A stretch of 64,000 nucleotides of DNA from Musa acuminata AAA Group (lineage: Eukaryota > Streptophyta > Magnoliopsida > Zingiberales > Musaceae): assembly GCF_036884655.1 (NCBI RefSeq), contig NC_088355.1:21950001-22014000 (forward strand). The letters run 5' to 3'. Shown here piece after piece: positions 20,284-30,358 of the stretch (position 1 is the first letter of the stretch; the number at the start of each line of letters is the position of its first letter). The notes under the pieces are model-generated. The model was not told the origin of the DNA. It saw only the letters and a program-made list of their open reading frames with translations, and did no database searches. A program made the translations under genes and the position numbers.

Positions 20284-21778
20284 TGCTAGTTATAGGTGCC
20301 CAGCAAGCCAATCACGTGAGTGATGGCACGTGTGACTTGATACAGAATCTTTTTTGCTTATTATATTTTGGCGTATATCACTTTATAACTATTGCATAAA
20401 TGCATATATATTGTGATGTCCTTGGATTTGTGCAATGGGAATCGGATCGTGATGAGATCACGATAATGAGATCGATTCACCTTTAAACACATATCCTAAA
20501 TAATCCCGGTCATAGGTTACTCGAGAGGGACATCGTGATAACCGGATAGACTGGTGTGCTGTATACCCGTCCATATGATGGATGCAGCTGGTCTCATAGC
20601 TGCTCGTGTAGGGACACTAGGGATACAGTACAGGTGCTCATTGGAGAATGAGTTCACTGATTGATCCGCTTACGGAATGCTGGATGGTTGATGATGCCTT
20701 ATTGTCAGACAACGATTCCGTAGTCCTAGTGGTGTATCTGGTTCTTAGACTTGAGACACCAAGGATGTCCTGTATGAGTGCTCCACTCTTTGATACCAGA
20801 CTTATAGGTTTGGCTGTTCCCAGATCTAGTACAGCTGGTCATTGGGAGTGGTAGTCGACCTTACGAGGGCTATTGAGTGTCGATAGAGGATCATCCACTC
20901 TCGGTATCATGAGAGGAATATCCCATGTGTTCTTGCTCAGACAAATCCCTGGCCAGGGTCATTCGGGTTGAGAGAGAAAGAGTTCTCTGGGAGAATCCGA
21001 TTAGAGCGAGACTCGAGTAGAAACCGTATGGGTCTGACAGCACCATGCTCGATATATGGTCTCTGGGATATTAGATGGATGAGGGACTATAGGTACATGG
21101 TAACTGAGGACAGACAGGTCCAATGGATTGGATTCCCCTGTATCGTCTGGGGACTACGGCGTAGTGGCCTAGTACTTCCGTAGTCGATGAGTCGAGTGAA
21201 TTATTACAGAGATAATAATTCACTGAGTTAGAAGGAGTTCTGACAGGTATGACTCACGGCCAGCTCGATATTGGGCCTAGAGGGTCACACACATATGGTA
21301 GGCATTGCGATGAGTAGAGGTTCGGATATGAGATATCCGACGGAGCCCTTGTCTTATTGGATGCAGATCCAATACCCACTAGGGAAAGGACCCATTAGGG
21401 TTTTGACACGGGATCTCTATAAATAGGAGGGATTCACAGCCTCATAGGCTAGAGTCTTTGCTTGCCCTTCCTATTCTCCTCTCCCTCTCCACCTCAGAGT
21501 AGGCCTGGAGTTTTGAGGAGCGTCGTCGCAACCCTTCTGTGTGGATCACCGCTAGAGAGGAGGACGCTTGACCTCCTTCACCCTCTCCTAAGGATCTGCA
21601 AGGAAACAGGGATATACGATCTCCCTAGGTAACACAATCTTTATACGCAGTTTTGTGTTTTTGCGGATTTTGCGCACCAATCTTCGCACGACGATGAACA
21701 TCTTTTTGGGAATCGAGGATTTTTGTTTTCTTGTTCTTCCGCTGCGCATATGATGTCGCCCCCTAAGATTTCCCAACA
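20284..21778 (+). repeat. 5' LTR of element E
   Basis: TGCTAGTTATAGG...ATTTCCCAACA, 1495 bp, equal in length to the 3' LTR. It carries the promoter and 5' end of the transcript. Small open frames inside it also occur in E' and are not genes. Confidence 0.95.
21418..21425 (+). promoter_or_regulatory. TATA box of element E
   Basis: TATAAATA in the context TCTATAAATAGGAGG, repeated in the 3' LTR (28601-28608) and in E' (51444-51451, 58362-58369). Confidence 0.8.
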
Positions 21779-21779
21779 G

Positions 21780-21792
21780 TGGTATCAGAGCC
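21780..21792 (+). other. Primer-binding site of element E
   Basis: TGGTATCAGAGCC lies one base after the 5' LTR; initiator Met tRNA type. Confidence 0.93.
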
Positions 21793-23658
21793 AGGTTGTT
21801 CGTGCGAATGATTGGTTTTGAACTGCGTGTATTGTGTTTAGGAAGAATTTTGACGTCAAAATCGTTGACGCAAAAGCGAGGAAGGGCAGCAACAGTTGCT
21901 GCCCTCGATCTGCATGCCTGCAGCCAGCCGCAGCCGCAGCCAAGCAGCACAGCGCCGGCGCATGCGTAAGCGCTGTGCCTGCAGCAGCCGGCCGGCGGTC
22001 TGCTTGCAGCAGGCTTGCGGCCGGCGGGGCTGGCAGCCCGCTCGGTAGAAGCGCCTGCGGCCACTGAGCCCGCGGGCAGAGGAGCCGCGGGGCAGCAGCG
22101 CGGGCTGAGGCACCGCAGGGCAGCGGCGCCTGTGGCCGCTGCTCCCACGGGCAAAAACCCCGCAGGGGGCGGCCGCCAGCGAGACAGCACCACCTGCGGG
22201 CGCTGACTCGCGGGCAGAACCGCCCGCGGAGGCGGCGGCGCCCGCGGGGGCGCCCACCTGCAGCGGCAGCGACCCCAGCGGGCGTGCCACCTGCAGGCGA
22301 GGGCAGTGCCCTCGCCCTCGCCGCACAGGCCGCCGCCAGCAGGGTGGCGGCGGCGGCGGCGCAGCAGCAAGGGGGAGAAGGGCATTAGGGTTTTCTGGGC
22401 AAAAAGATAGTTTTGCCCCCTCGGAATTTGAGAAATTCCAGTTTCTGTCTTTTGTCCAAATTACGAAAATACCCTTAGGAATTGAGAAATTCCCTATATA
22501 TCCCTGATTTCAGAAAATATTAATTAATTAAAAGGTTTAGTTGATTATTATTTTTATTATTATCTAGTAGTCCTACATGATGATGATTATTTATACATGT
22601 GATGTATGATGAGTGGACGGATGATCATGGACCGTGTGATGTGTGTACTTGTGATTATTATTATTGAGGTCTGCGAACCTCCATTATATTTCTCGTTTAT
22701 TGTCGGGCCTGCGTGCCTATGATTAAGTTGTAATCACATGAGGAGGCGCAGCGGGAGCGTGGAAGCCATAGCGGGACCCACGAGACGGACGATCGTGATG
22801 CATGGAGATGCATCAAGATGTCGACGGAACCGACGAGGACGAGATGGACGATCACAAGGCATGGAGATGCACCGTTGCACACATAGATCTTGATGTGAGT
22901 GATTAGGCCTACTGGCTTGGGCCTAATCATATTAGGTTGTGGTCCATGATCATCTGGTGTGATTGATTATACACATACTAGATATGTATATATATTTGCA
23001 TGCGATGTAGATATATATTAAATATGTATATGTGTGACATGTCATATTAGGAGACCAAATCATAGAAACATCTCTCGATAAAATTAAGTCGGTAAACGTG
23101 AGGCAATTAGATTGACCCACGTGGCCTTCCATCGTTATGAGTAGGAACCGAATCCCGGTGTAGGTTGAGTTGGTCGAGTCCCTCGAGACTCACCTATATC
23201 GCGATTCGCTATCTTGCTTACGACATAGAGATGTCACTGGTGACCTGAGGGCATGATATGCTTGGTCGAGTCCCTCGAGGGTATATCATCAAATCAGACT
23301 CATCTTGTAACGAAGGTGTTGACTTAACCGAGCATCATGGTTTGTCGAGTCCCTCGAGGCCATGGTGATTCGGAGGCCGAACAGGACGGGAATCACAAGG
23401 AGTTGTGATCGGCAAGAGTTGTCTACCTTTTAGGCTTAGTGTGATTGGTCGAGTCCCTCGAGGTTACACTAAGACGCTGATTGGATCCTGATCCCCACTA
23501 GAAGTCTGCCAGAGACTTCCGTTTCACATGCTGAGGGTGTCGCGTGACTCGTTAGTAAAATAGTGGGAGCATATTAAGATAGAAGTCCATATCTTGATAG
23601 TTTATTTCTTGCAAAATCTGCATGTTATTCATTTTTGCTACATCTTTATTTTCAGAAA
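21793..23658 (+). other. Long untranslated leader of element E with a GC-rich block
   Basis: 1.87 kb lie between the primer-binding site and gag. 21880-22380 is very GC-rich with repeated CCGCGGGC/GCAGCGGCGCC words; the frames open there on both strands are low-complexity Ala/Pro/Arg/Gly strings and are not supported as genes. 22500-23150 is AT-rich, with ATTATTATT and TATATA stretches. 23161-23473 holds four stem-loops. E' has the same layout. Confidence 0.8.
23161..23473 (+). promoter_or_regulatory. Four tandem stem-loops with a conserved head in the leader of element E
   Basis: Each unit has the head GGTCGAGTCCCTCGAG or a one-base variant, which folds as TCGAG-TCC-CTCGA. Each head is flanked by a different outer stem. 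Unit 1 (23161-23196): TAGGT/ACCTA plus GAGT/ACTC with a bulged T. Unit 2 (23253-23289): ATGATATGC/GTATATCAT with one G-U. Unit 3 (23333-23367): CATCATGG/CCATGGTG. Unit 4 (23435-23473): CTTAGTGT/ACACTAAG. Spacing is about 80-100 nt. Near-constant heads on unlike but complementary stems point to RNA structure. The place, between primer-binding site and gag in genomic RNA, suits packaging or dimerisation; that function is inferred. Confidence 0.7.
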
Positions 23659-25737
23659 ATGTCGCTTTCAAATCCCTTACGTGGCATACTTGATGTCAAC
23701 CGCCTCACTGGTCCAAATTATACGGATTGGCTCCGTAACTTGAGAATTGTTCTCACAGCGGAGAAAATCGTGTACGTCCTTGATACAGTGATGCCTACGC
23801 CCGAAGAAGGGGCAAGCGAGGATGAGATCGCTCGCTACGTGAAGTACATTGATGACTCCACTCTTGCTCAGTGCTATATGTTGGGCTCTATGACTCCAGA
23901 GTTACAGAGACAACATGAAAAGATGGATGCCAGATCCATTCTCCTACATGTCCGTAAATTGTTTGAGGAACAGGGAAGGACTCAACGATATGAGATATCC
24001 AAGAGCCTTTTCCGCGCTAGGATGACTGAGGGGACACCGGTTCAGAACCATGTCCTAAAGATGATTGAGTGGATAGTGAAACTCACAGGTCTAGGAATGG
24101 TCCTAGAGGATAACTTGTGTGTGGACATTGTGCTTCAGTCCCTACCAGATTCCTTTTCACAGTTCATAATGAACTTTAATATGAACAAGCTTGAGGTGAC
24201 TCTCCCAGAGCTCCTCAATATGTTGAGGGAGGCAGAGAGTACTATTAAGAAAGAGAAGCCAGTTCTCTACACTGGTGAGACCAGAAAGAAAAGGAAAGCA
24301 GAAAGGTCCCTTAAGAAGGGAAAGGGCAAGGGCAAACAAGGTAAAGCAAAGGTTGCTAAGAAAGACCCAACAAAGGACAAAGGCCAGTGCTTCCACTGTG
24401 GTAAAGATGGGCACTGGAAGAGAAACTGCAAAGAGTACCTTGCAGAAAGGGCGAAACAAAAGCTTGATGAAGCTTCAGGTACATTCATGATCAGTCTCCA
24501 TTTGTCAGACTCTTATGATAACACATGGGTATTAGATACCGGTAGTGCTTATCATATATGTAATTCGTTGCAGGTTCTGGCAAGGCCTAGGAGACTAGAG
24601 AGAGGCGAGATGGACCTCAAGATGGGTAATAGAGCAAAAGTTGCTGTATTAGCTGTTGGCGAGGTCGCCCTACATCTGCCTAGTGGAGCGTTTATTGCAT
24701 TAGATGCATGTTATTTTGTTCTTTCTATTATCAAAAACATTATCTCCATTTCATGTTTAACAGTTAGTGGATATAAATTTGTTTTTAAGAACAATGGTTG
24801 TTCGATATTATTAGATGATAAGATCATCACGAAAGGAACATTGCATAATGGTTTATTTATGTTAGACACCACTCCACATATCATGAATATAAATGTGTCC
24901 AAAAGGAAACGAGATGAGTTGAACAGTGCATACCTGTGGCATTGTAGGCTAGGTCACATCCATGAAAGAAGGATTCAAAAGTTGCTAAATGATGGATATC
25001 TAGATCCATTCGACTATGTGTCATATGTAACTTGTGAGCCTTGCATTCGTGGAAAACTGATCAACTCTCCATTTAGTGGAATTGGAGAGAGAGCCACTGA
25101 GTTGTTGGAACTCATACATAGTGATGTATGTGGACCCATGTCAACTCATGCCATTGGAGGTTACTCCTACTTCATTACATTTACTGATGATTTCTCAAGG
25201 TATGGATATATGTACTTAATGAAGTACAAGTCCGAGGCCTTTGAGAAATTCAGAGAGTATAAGAATGAGGTAGAGAACCAGACTGGAAAGAGTATCAAAA
25301 CTCTTCGATCAGATCGAGGAGGTGAGTACTTAAGTACAGAGTTTACTCAGTTCCTCAAGGACCATGGGATATTATCCCAATGGACACCTCCTTACACACC
25401 TCAGCTCAATGGTGTATCTGAAAGGAGAAATCGTACTTTATTAGATATGGTACGGTCCATGATGAGTTTCGCTGACCTACCCATCTCATTCTGGGGATAT
25501 GCCCTAGAAACCGCAACTTACCTTCTGAACAGAGTTCCAACTAAGTCGGTAGTGTCTACACAATATGAGATATGGAAAGGGAAGAAGCCTGATCTTAAGG
25601 TTGTTAAGATTTGGGGCTGCCCAGCCCACGTTAAAAGACACAACCCCGATAAGTTAGAATCAAGGACAGAGCGATGCATATTTGTGGGATACCCCAAGGA
25701 AACTTGTGGGTATTACTTCTATCATCTCGAGGACTAA
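23659..25737 (+). pseudogene. gag-pol: Gag-protease-integrase part of the polyprotein (element E)
   Basis: The ATG at 23659 opens 692 codons. Residues 1 to about 210 are the copia gag domain ([17 protein letters not shown]). Residues 244-257 are a CCHC zinc knuckle ([14 protein letters not shown]). The protease motif DTGS starts at residue 293. The pre-integrase motif WHCRLGH is at about 425. The integrase triad is D489, D552 and E588, with the usual 35-residue D-E spacing. The frame stops at a TAA (25735-25737) where E' has CAA (Gln), so this is probably a point mutation in this copy. Up to that stop the protein looks intact. Confidence 0.9.
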
Positions 25738-26802
25738 AAGGTCTTTGTAGCTAAGAGAGCAGTGTTCCTTGAGAAGGAACACATTCTTGGCGCAGACAGT
25801 AGGAGAATGATAGAGTTGAGCGAAGTTAGAGAACCAAGCTCAAGCACCACTCTACAGCCCAAGTCTGTTCAGGTACCTAATACACAATTTTCAACTTTAC
25901 GTAGGTCTGATAGAGTATCTCATCCTCCTGAGAGATATGTTGGACATATTAGAGGAGAGGATGTTGAGGATATTGATCCTCAGACCTACAAGGAGGCTAT
26001 TATGAGTATAGACTCCGGGAAGTGGCAAGAAGCCATGAATTCTGAGATGGATTTTATGTACTCCAACAAGGTTTGGAACCTAGTTGATGCGCCCGAAGGT
26101 ATTGTACCCATCGGTTGCAAGTGGATCTTTAAGAAAAAGATCGGAGTAGATGGAAAGGTAGAGACCTATAAAGCAAGGCTAGTGGCTAAGGGGTATCGTC
26201 AAAGGCAAGGTGTTGACTACGACGAAACTTTCTCACCCGTAGCAATGCTAAAATCCATCAGAATTCTATTGGCTATTGCAGCACACTATGATTATGAGAT
26301 CTGGCAGATGGATGTGAAAACCGCATTCCTCAACGGGAACCTAGAGGAGGAGGTGTATATGATGCAACCTGAGGGATTCGTGTCCAAGAACTGCCCAGAT
26401 AAGGTGTGTAGGTTGCTTAGATCCATTTATGGACTAAAGCAAGCTTCCCGAAGTTGGAACATAAGATTTGATGAGGCAATCAGATCTCATGACTTCGTTA
26501 AGAACGAAGATGAGCCTTGTGTATACAGAAAGGTAAGTGGGAGCGCTATCACCTTTTTGGTGTTATATATGGATGACATCCTCATCATTGGGAATGACGT
26601 AGGAATGCTATCCACTGTAAAGACTTGGTTATCTAGACACTTCTCCATAAAGGACTTAGGGGAAGCATCCTATATCTTGGGGATTAGAATCTATAGAGAT
26701 AGATCCAAAAGGATGCTTGGCTTGTCCCAGTCCAGGTACATAGAAACCATTGTCAAAATGTTTGGCATTGAAAATTCTAAGAAAGGGCGAACATGGATAT
26801 GA
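25738..26802 (+). pseudogene. pol: Copia reverse transcriptase (element E)
   Basis: It continues the polyprotein in the same frame after the TAA. Motifs in order: KWQEAMNSEMD, WIFKKKIGVDGKVETYKARL, AKGYRQRQGVDYDETFSPV, QMDVKTAFLNG, YGLKQASRSWN, the catalytic LYMDDILIIG, and FSIKDLGEASYILGI. It ends at ENSKKGRTWI plus a stop, where a deletion of about 25 codons, judged against the family, shifts the frame into RNase H. E' carries exactly the same junction. Confidence 0.9.
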
Positions 26803-27452
26803 TACCTTATGCCTCAGCAATATGGTATATCATGTATGCCATGCTATGTACTAGGCCTGATATAGCGCATGCTCTGAGTGTCACGAGCAGGTATCAGGCG
26901 GATCCAGGCTTGGAGCACTGGAAAGCAGTAAAGTGTATCCTTAAGTACTTGAGAAGGACTAAGGATCTTTTATTAGTATATGGAGGTAATAGCCTTAAGG
27001 TTGAAGGCTACACTGACTCAAGTTTTCAGTCTGATGTCGATGATAGCAAGTCGAATTCAGGGTATGTGTACACCTTGAATGGAGGAGCAGTGTGCTGGAA
27101 GAGTTCCAAGCAAGATACCACTGCTGACTCGACCACAGAGGCGGAGTACATTGCCGCATTAGATGCAGCAAAGGAGGGAGTTTGGGAGTCGATACGGATA
27201 GCGACAAGTCGACTTCCTTATATTGCGACCACTATGGGGTGATTACTCAAATAAGGGAACCCGGGTCTTATCAGAAGTGTTCTGAGGAGGTTCCAGCTTA
27301 TAAGAGAGATCGTAACCCGAGGAGATGTAGCAGTGGAAAGAGTTCCATCCGAAGATAACATTGCAGATCCACTGACAAAGCCGTTGTCTCATTTTGTCTT
27401 TGAGCGTCACAAGGGTCTGATGGGGATCAGACACATAGGTGATTGGCTTTAG
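26793..27452 (+). pseudogene. pol: RNase H end of the polyprotein (element E)
   Basis: It is in a different frame from the RT and overlaps its end by 10 bases. It starts with MDMIPYASAI, then AMLCTRPDIAHALSV, YTDSSFQSD and TEAEYIAALDAAKEGVW. After 27190 a small deletion and frame change relative to E' break it. The conserved tail ADPLTKPL is still legible near 27363-27390, and the family's terminal TAG is at about 27450-27452, just before the polypurine tract. Confidence 0.85.
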
Positions 27453-27455
27453 GTC

Positions 27456-27466
27456 AAGTGGGAGAT
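27456..27466 (+). other. Polypurine tract of element E
   Basis: AAGTGGGAGAT abuts the TG of the 3' LTR; the same tract is at 57219-57229 in E'. Confidence 0.8.
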
Positions 27467-28961
27467 TGCTAGTCATAGGTGCCCAGCAAGCCAATCACGT
27501 AAGTGATGGCACGTGTGACTTGATACAGAATCTTTTTTGCTTATTATATTTTGGCGTATATCACTTTATAACTATTGCATAAATGCATATATATTGTGAT
27601 GTCCTTGGATTTGTGCAATGGGAATCGGATCGTGATGAGATCACGATAATGAGATCGATTCACCTTTAAACACATATCCTAAATAATCCCGGTCATAGGT
27701 TACTCGAGAGGGACATCGTGATAACCGGATAGATTGGTGTGCTGTATACCCGTCCATATGATGGATGCAGCTGGTCTCATAGCTGCTCGTGTAGGGACAC
27801 TAGGGATACAGTACAGGTGCTCATTAGAGAATGAGTTCACTGATTGATCCGCTTACGGAATGCTGGATGGTTGATGATGCCTTATTGTCAGACAACGATT
27901 CCGTAGTCCTAGTGGTGTATCTGGTTCTTAGACTTGAGACACCAAGGATGTCCTGTATGAGTGCTCCACTCTTTGATACCAGACTTATAGGTTTGGCTGT
28001 TCCCAGATCTAGTACAGCTGGTCATTGGGAGTGGTAGTCGACCTTACGAGGGCTATTGAGTGTCGATAGAGGATCATCCACTCTCGGTATCATGAGAGGA
28101 ATATCCCATGTGTTCTTGCTCAGACAAATCCCTGGCCAGGGTCATTCGGGTTGAGAGAGAAAGAGTTCTCCGGGAGAATCCGATTAGAGCGAGACTCGAG
28201 TAGAAACCGTATGGGTCTGACAGCACCATGCTCGATATACGGTCTCTGGGATATTAGATGGATGAGGGACTATAGGTACATGGTAACTGAGGACAAACAG
28301 GTCCAATGGATTGGATTCCCCTGTATCGTCTGGGGACTACGGCGTAGTGGCCTAGTACTTCCGTAGTCGATGAGTCGAGTGAATTATTACAGAGATAATA
28401 ATTCACTGAGTTAGAAGGAGTTCTGACAGGTATGACTCACGGCCAGCTCGATATTGGGCCTAGAGGGTCACACACATATGGTAGGCATTGCGATGAGTAG
28501 AGGTTCGGATATGAGATATCCGACGGAGCCCTTGTCTTATTGGATGCAGATCCAATACCCATTAGGGAAAGGACCCATTAGGGTTTTGACACGGGATCTC
28601 TATAAATAGGAGGGATTCACAGCCTCATAGGCTAGAGTCTTTGCTTGCCCTTCCTATTCTCCTCTCCCTCTCCACCTCAGAGTAGGCCTGGAGTTTTGAG
28701 GAGCGTCGTCGCAACCCTGCTGTGTGGATCACCGCTAGAGAGGAGGACGCTTGACCTCCTTCACCCTCTCCTAAGGATCTGCAAGGAAACAGGGATATAC
28801 GATCTCCCTAGGTAACACAATCTTTATACGCAGTTTTGTGTTTTTGCGGATTTTGCGCACCAATCTTCGCACGACGATGAACATCTTTTTGGGAATCGGG
28901 GATTTTTGTTTTCTTATTCTTCCGCTGCGCATATGATGTCGCCCCCTAAGATTTCCCAACA
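27467..28961 (+). repeat. 3' LTR of element E
   Basis: TGCTAGTCATAGG...TTCCCAACA, 1495 bp. By eye it differs from the 5' LTR at about a dozen sites, mostly transitions. Confidence 0.95.
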
Positions 28962-28966
28962 GGTTG

Positions 28967-29727
28967 CACCTCTCTGCCAGAGCTCGAAGACCGAGCTCAG
29001 GCGGTTGCACCGTCGGGCAGAGCTTGAAACTTGAGCTCTGGCGGTGCTACCTCTTGACAGAAGAGGTTGCACCGCACAGTCTCGCTCGGAGACTGAGCCC
29101 GGGGCGGTGCCACCTCTTGGCTGGGGCGGTTGCACCACCCAGTCTCGCTGGGAGACATAGCCTGGGCGATGCTACCTCCTGGCTTGGGCGGTTGCACCTC
29201 CCACAACAATCAGGGTCCGAATGGGTTAATCCATTCGGCCCAATTTGATTCTTTTAGGGGCCCAATTGCCCCAAGAATAAGCTAATGGGATCACCTCCCA
29301 TTTCTAACTTAATTAATGTGCTAACTACGATTATTTCCTAAGACATATTCTGCAGCTTGCTCCGGTGCGTCAATCTCTTCTTCTAGCGAGTTTCCGGCGA
29401 TCTTCCGTCGATTATCCGACGAACCCTCGGTGATCCTCCTGCGGACTTCCGGCAAACTCCTGGACTTGCGACGATCCACTTGGCAAGTTCCGACGAGCTC
29501 CTTTAGCAAGCTTCTGGACTTCTCGGATTTGTTCCCGCAGAACCTCTGACGATTGTCCGAACTTCTGTCGAGCTCTTGAACCCCCAACGTGATCATTGTC
29601 ATGACTCCGGCGTAACTCCTGCTGCATGTCTTACTTTCATCGTAGTTAATCCTGCACACTTATCTCAATACATAGATTGGACAAACAATTGACAATTGAC
29701 TTCATCATCAAAATCCGAGATTCAACA
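28967..29727 (-). repeat. 3' LTR of element D, right piece
   Basis: It resumes the GC-rich array directly after the GGTTG duplication and runs through the U3 to GAGATTCAACA. Together with 19346-20283 it makes about 1.7 kb, comparable with the 5' LTR at 43202. Confidence 0.92.
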
Positions 29728-30358
29728 ATCTGCCCCTTTTTTATGATGACAATCAATTGATAATGAAGTTAACCTTAACTCCCCCTGTCTAAATGCCATA
29801 CTTCTTGAATTTAAAAACTTTATAAATTCAAGAGACATATTCCCATCATGATTTCTATCATGATGTATCACTTTGAAGATGATGTCAAGGCTTGACATTC
29901 ATTTTCAAATATAACAAGTTTGAATGATGGTTATTGTAGCAATTCATCATATTGTAAGATATCGACATGTAAAGCTGTGAAGCAAGATTTTGATATCATT
30001 ACATGATGTACACATTTCGAATATTTTAGCAAGTGTAGCATTGCATCACATGGTAAGATATCAGCTCGTACGATGCAAATTTTTGTTTGATATCTTGAAA
30101 CAGGGCATATAGCAATGATAGCAATCATATATTTCTTGGTGATGCAAGTATGGCCTAATCATAGCATCAGTGATAGCAACCATATCAACATCAGTGATAG
30201 CAAACATATCAGCATCAGTGATAGCAACCATATCAACATCAGTGATAGCAAATATATCAATTCATATATTTCACCCCCTTTGTCATCAACAAAAAGCATG
30301 GTAGATTTGATTCCAGGAGAACAATATAAGCAGGTTATCAAGCATATAAAGGAAGGCA
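29728..30358 (-). other. Post-pol noncoding part of element D, left of the Tekay-like insertion
   Basis: It begins with the terminal polypurine tract in minus sense (plus strand ATCTGCCCCTTTTTT). An internal copy of the tract is at about 30268-30294. A short tandem repeat with period about 24 bp (ATCAGTGATAGCAA words) fills 30160-30260. No coding sequence is seen. AGGCA (30354-30358) is the target duplication of the Tekay-like element. Confidence 0.75.

Larger units (their letters stand above)
20284..28961 (+). mobile_element. Element E: young Angela/Tork-like Ty1/copia retrotransposon
   Basis: 8678 bp with two 1495-bp LTRs (20284-21778 and 27467-28961) and target duplication GGTTG (20279-20283, 28962-28966). 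The LTRs differ at roughly a dozen positions by eye (about 0.7-0.8 %), so the insertion is recent. It has a long structured leader, then gag, protease, integrase, RT and RNase H in copia order. One TAA, one out-of-frame deletion and damage near the end of RNase H break the polyprotein. Size, LTR length and order match the Angela group; the group call is from family knowledge. Confidence 0.93.

Noticed and set aside
20648..20854. Small conserved frames in the Angela-like LTR (also 27831, 50677 and 57595)
   Set aside because: All lie at the same LTR position in both elements; conserved only because the LTRs are copies, with frame changes in E'.
21588..22385. 265-codon minus-strand frame and other long frames in the GC-rich leader of E (and 51651-52415 in E')
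   Set aside because: Low-complexity Ala/Pro/Arg/Gly composition, antisense to the element, and not kept as the same protein in E'. It reflects GC content and lack of stops.
24157..24459. Antisense frame across the gag zinc-knuckle region of E
   Set aside because: Shadow of the gag coding sequence; no independent support.
26780..26810. Programmed ribosomal frameshift between RT and RNase H in E
   Set aside because: No in-frame canonical slippery heptamer is seen and the residues expected between the domains are missing, so a deletion explains the shift better.
29321..29659. 112-codon minus-strand frame in the U3 of SIRE-like LTRs (also 44538-44876, 44925-45269, 59393-59734, 8101-8529)
   Set aside because: It recurs because the LTRs are homologous. 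Between the two LTRs of D most differences change the amino acid, and lengths vary between copies, so there is no sign of selection on a protein.
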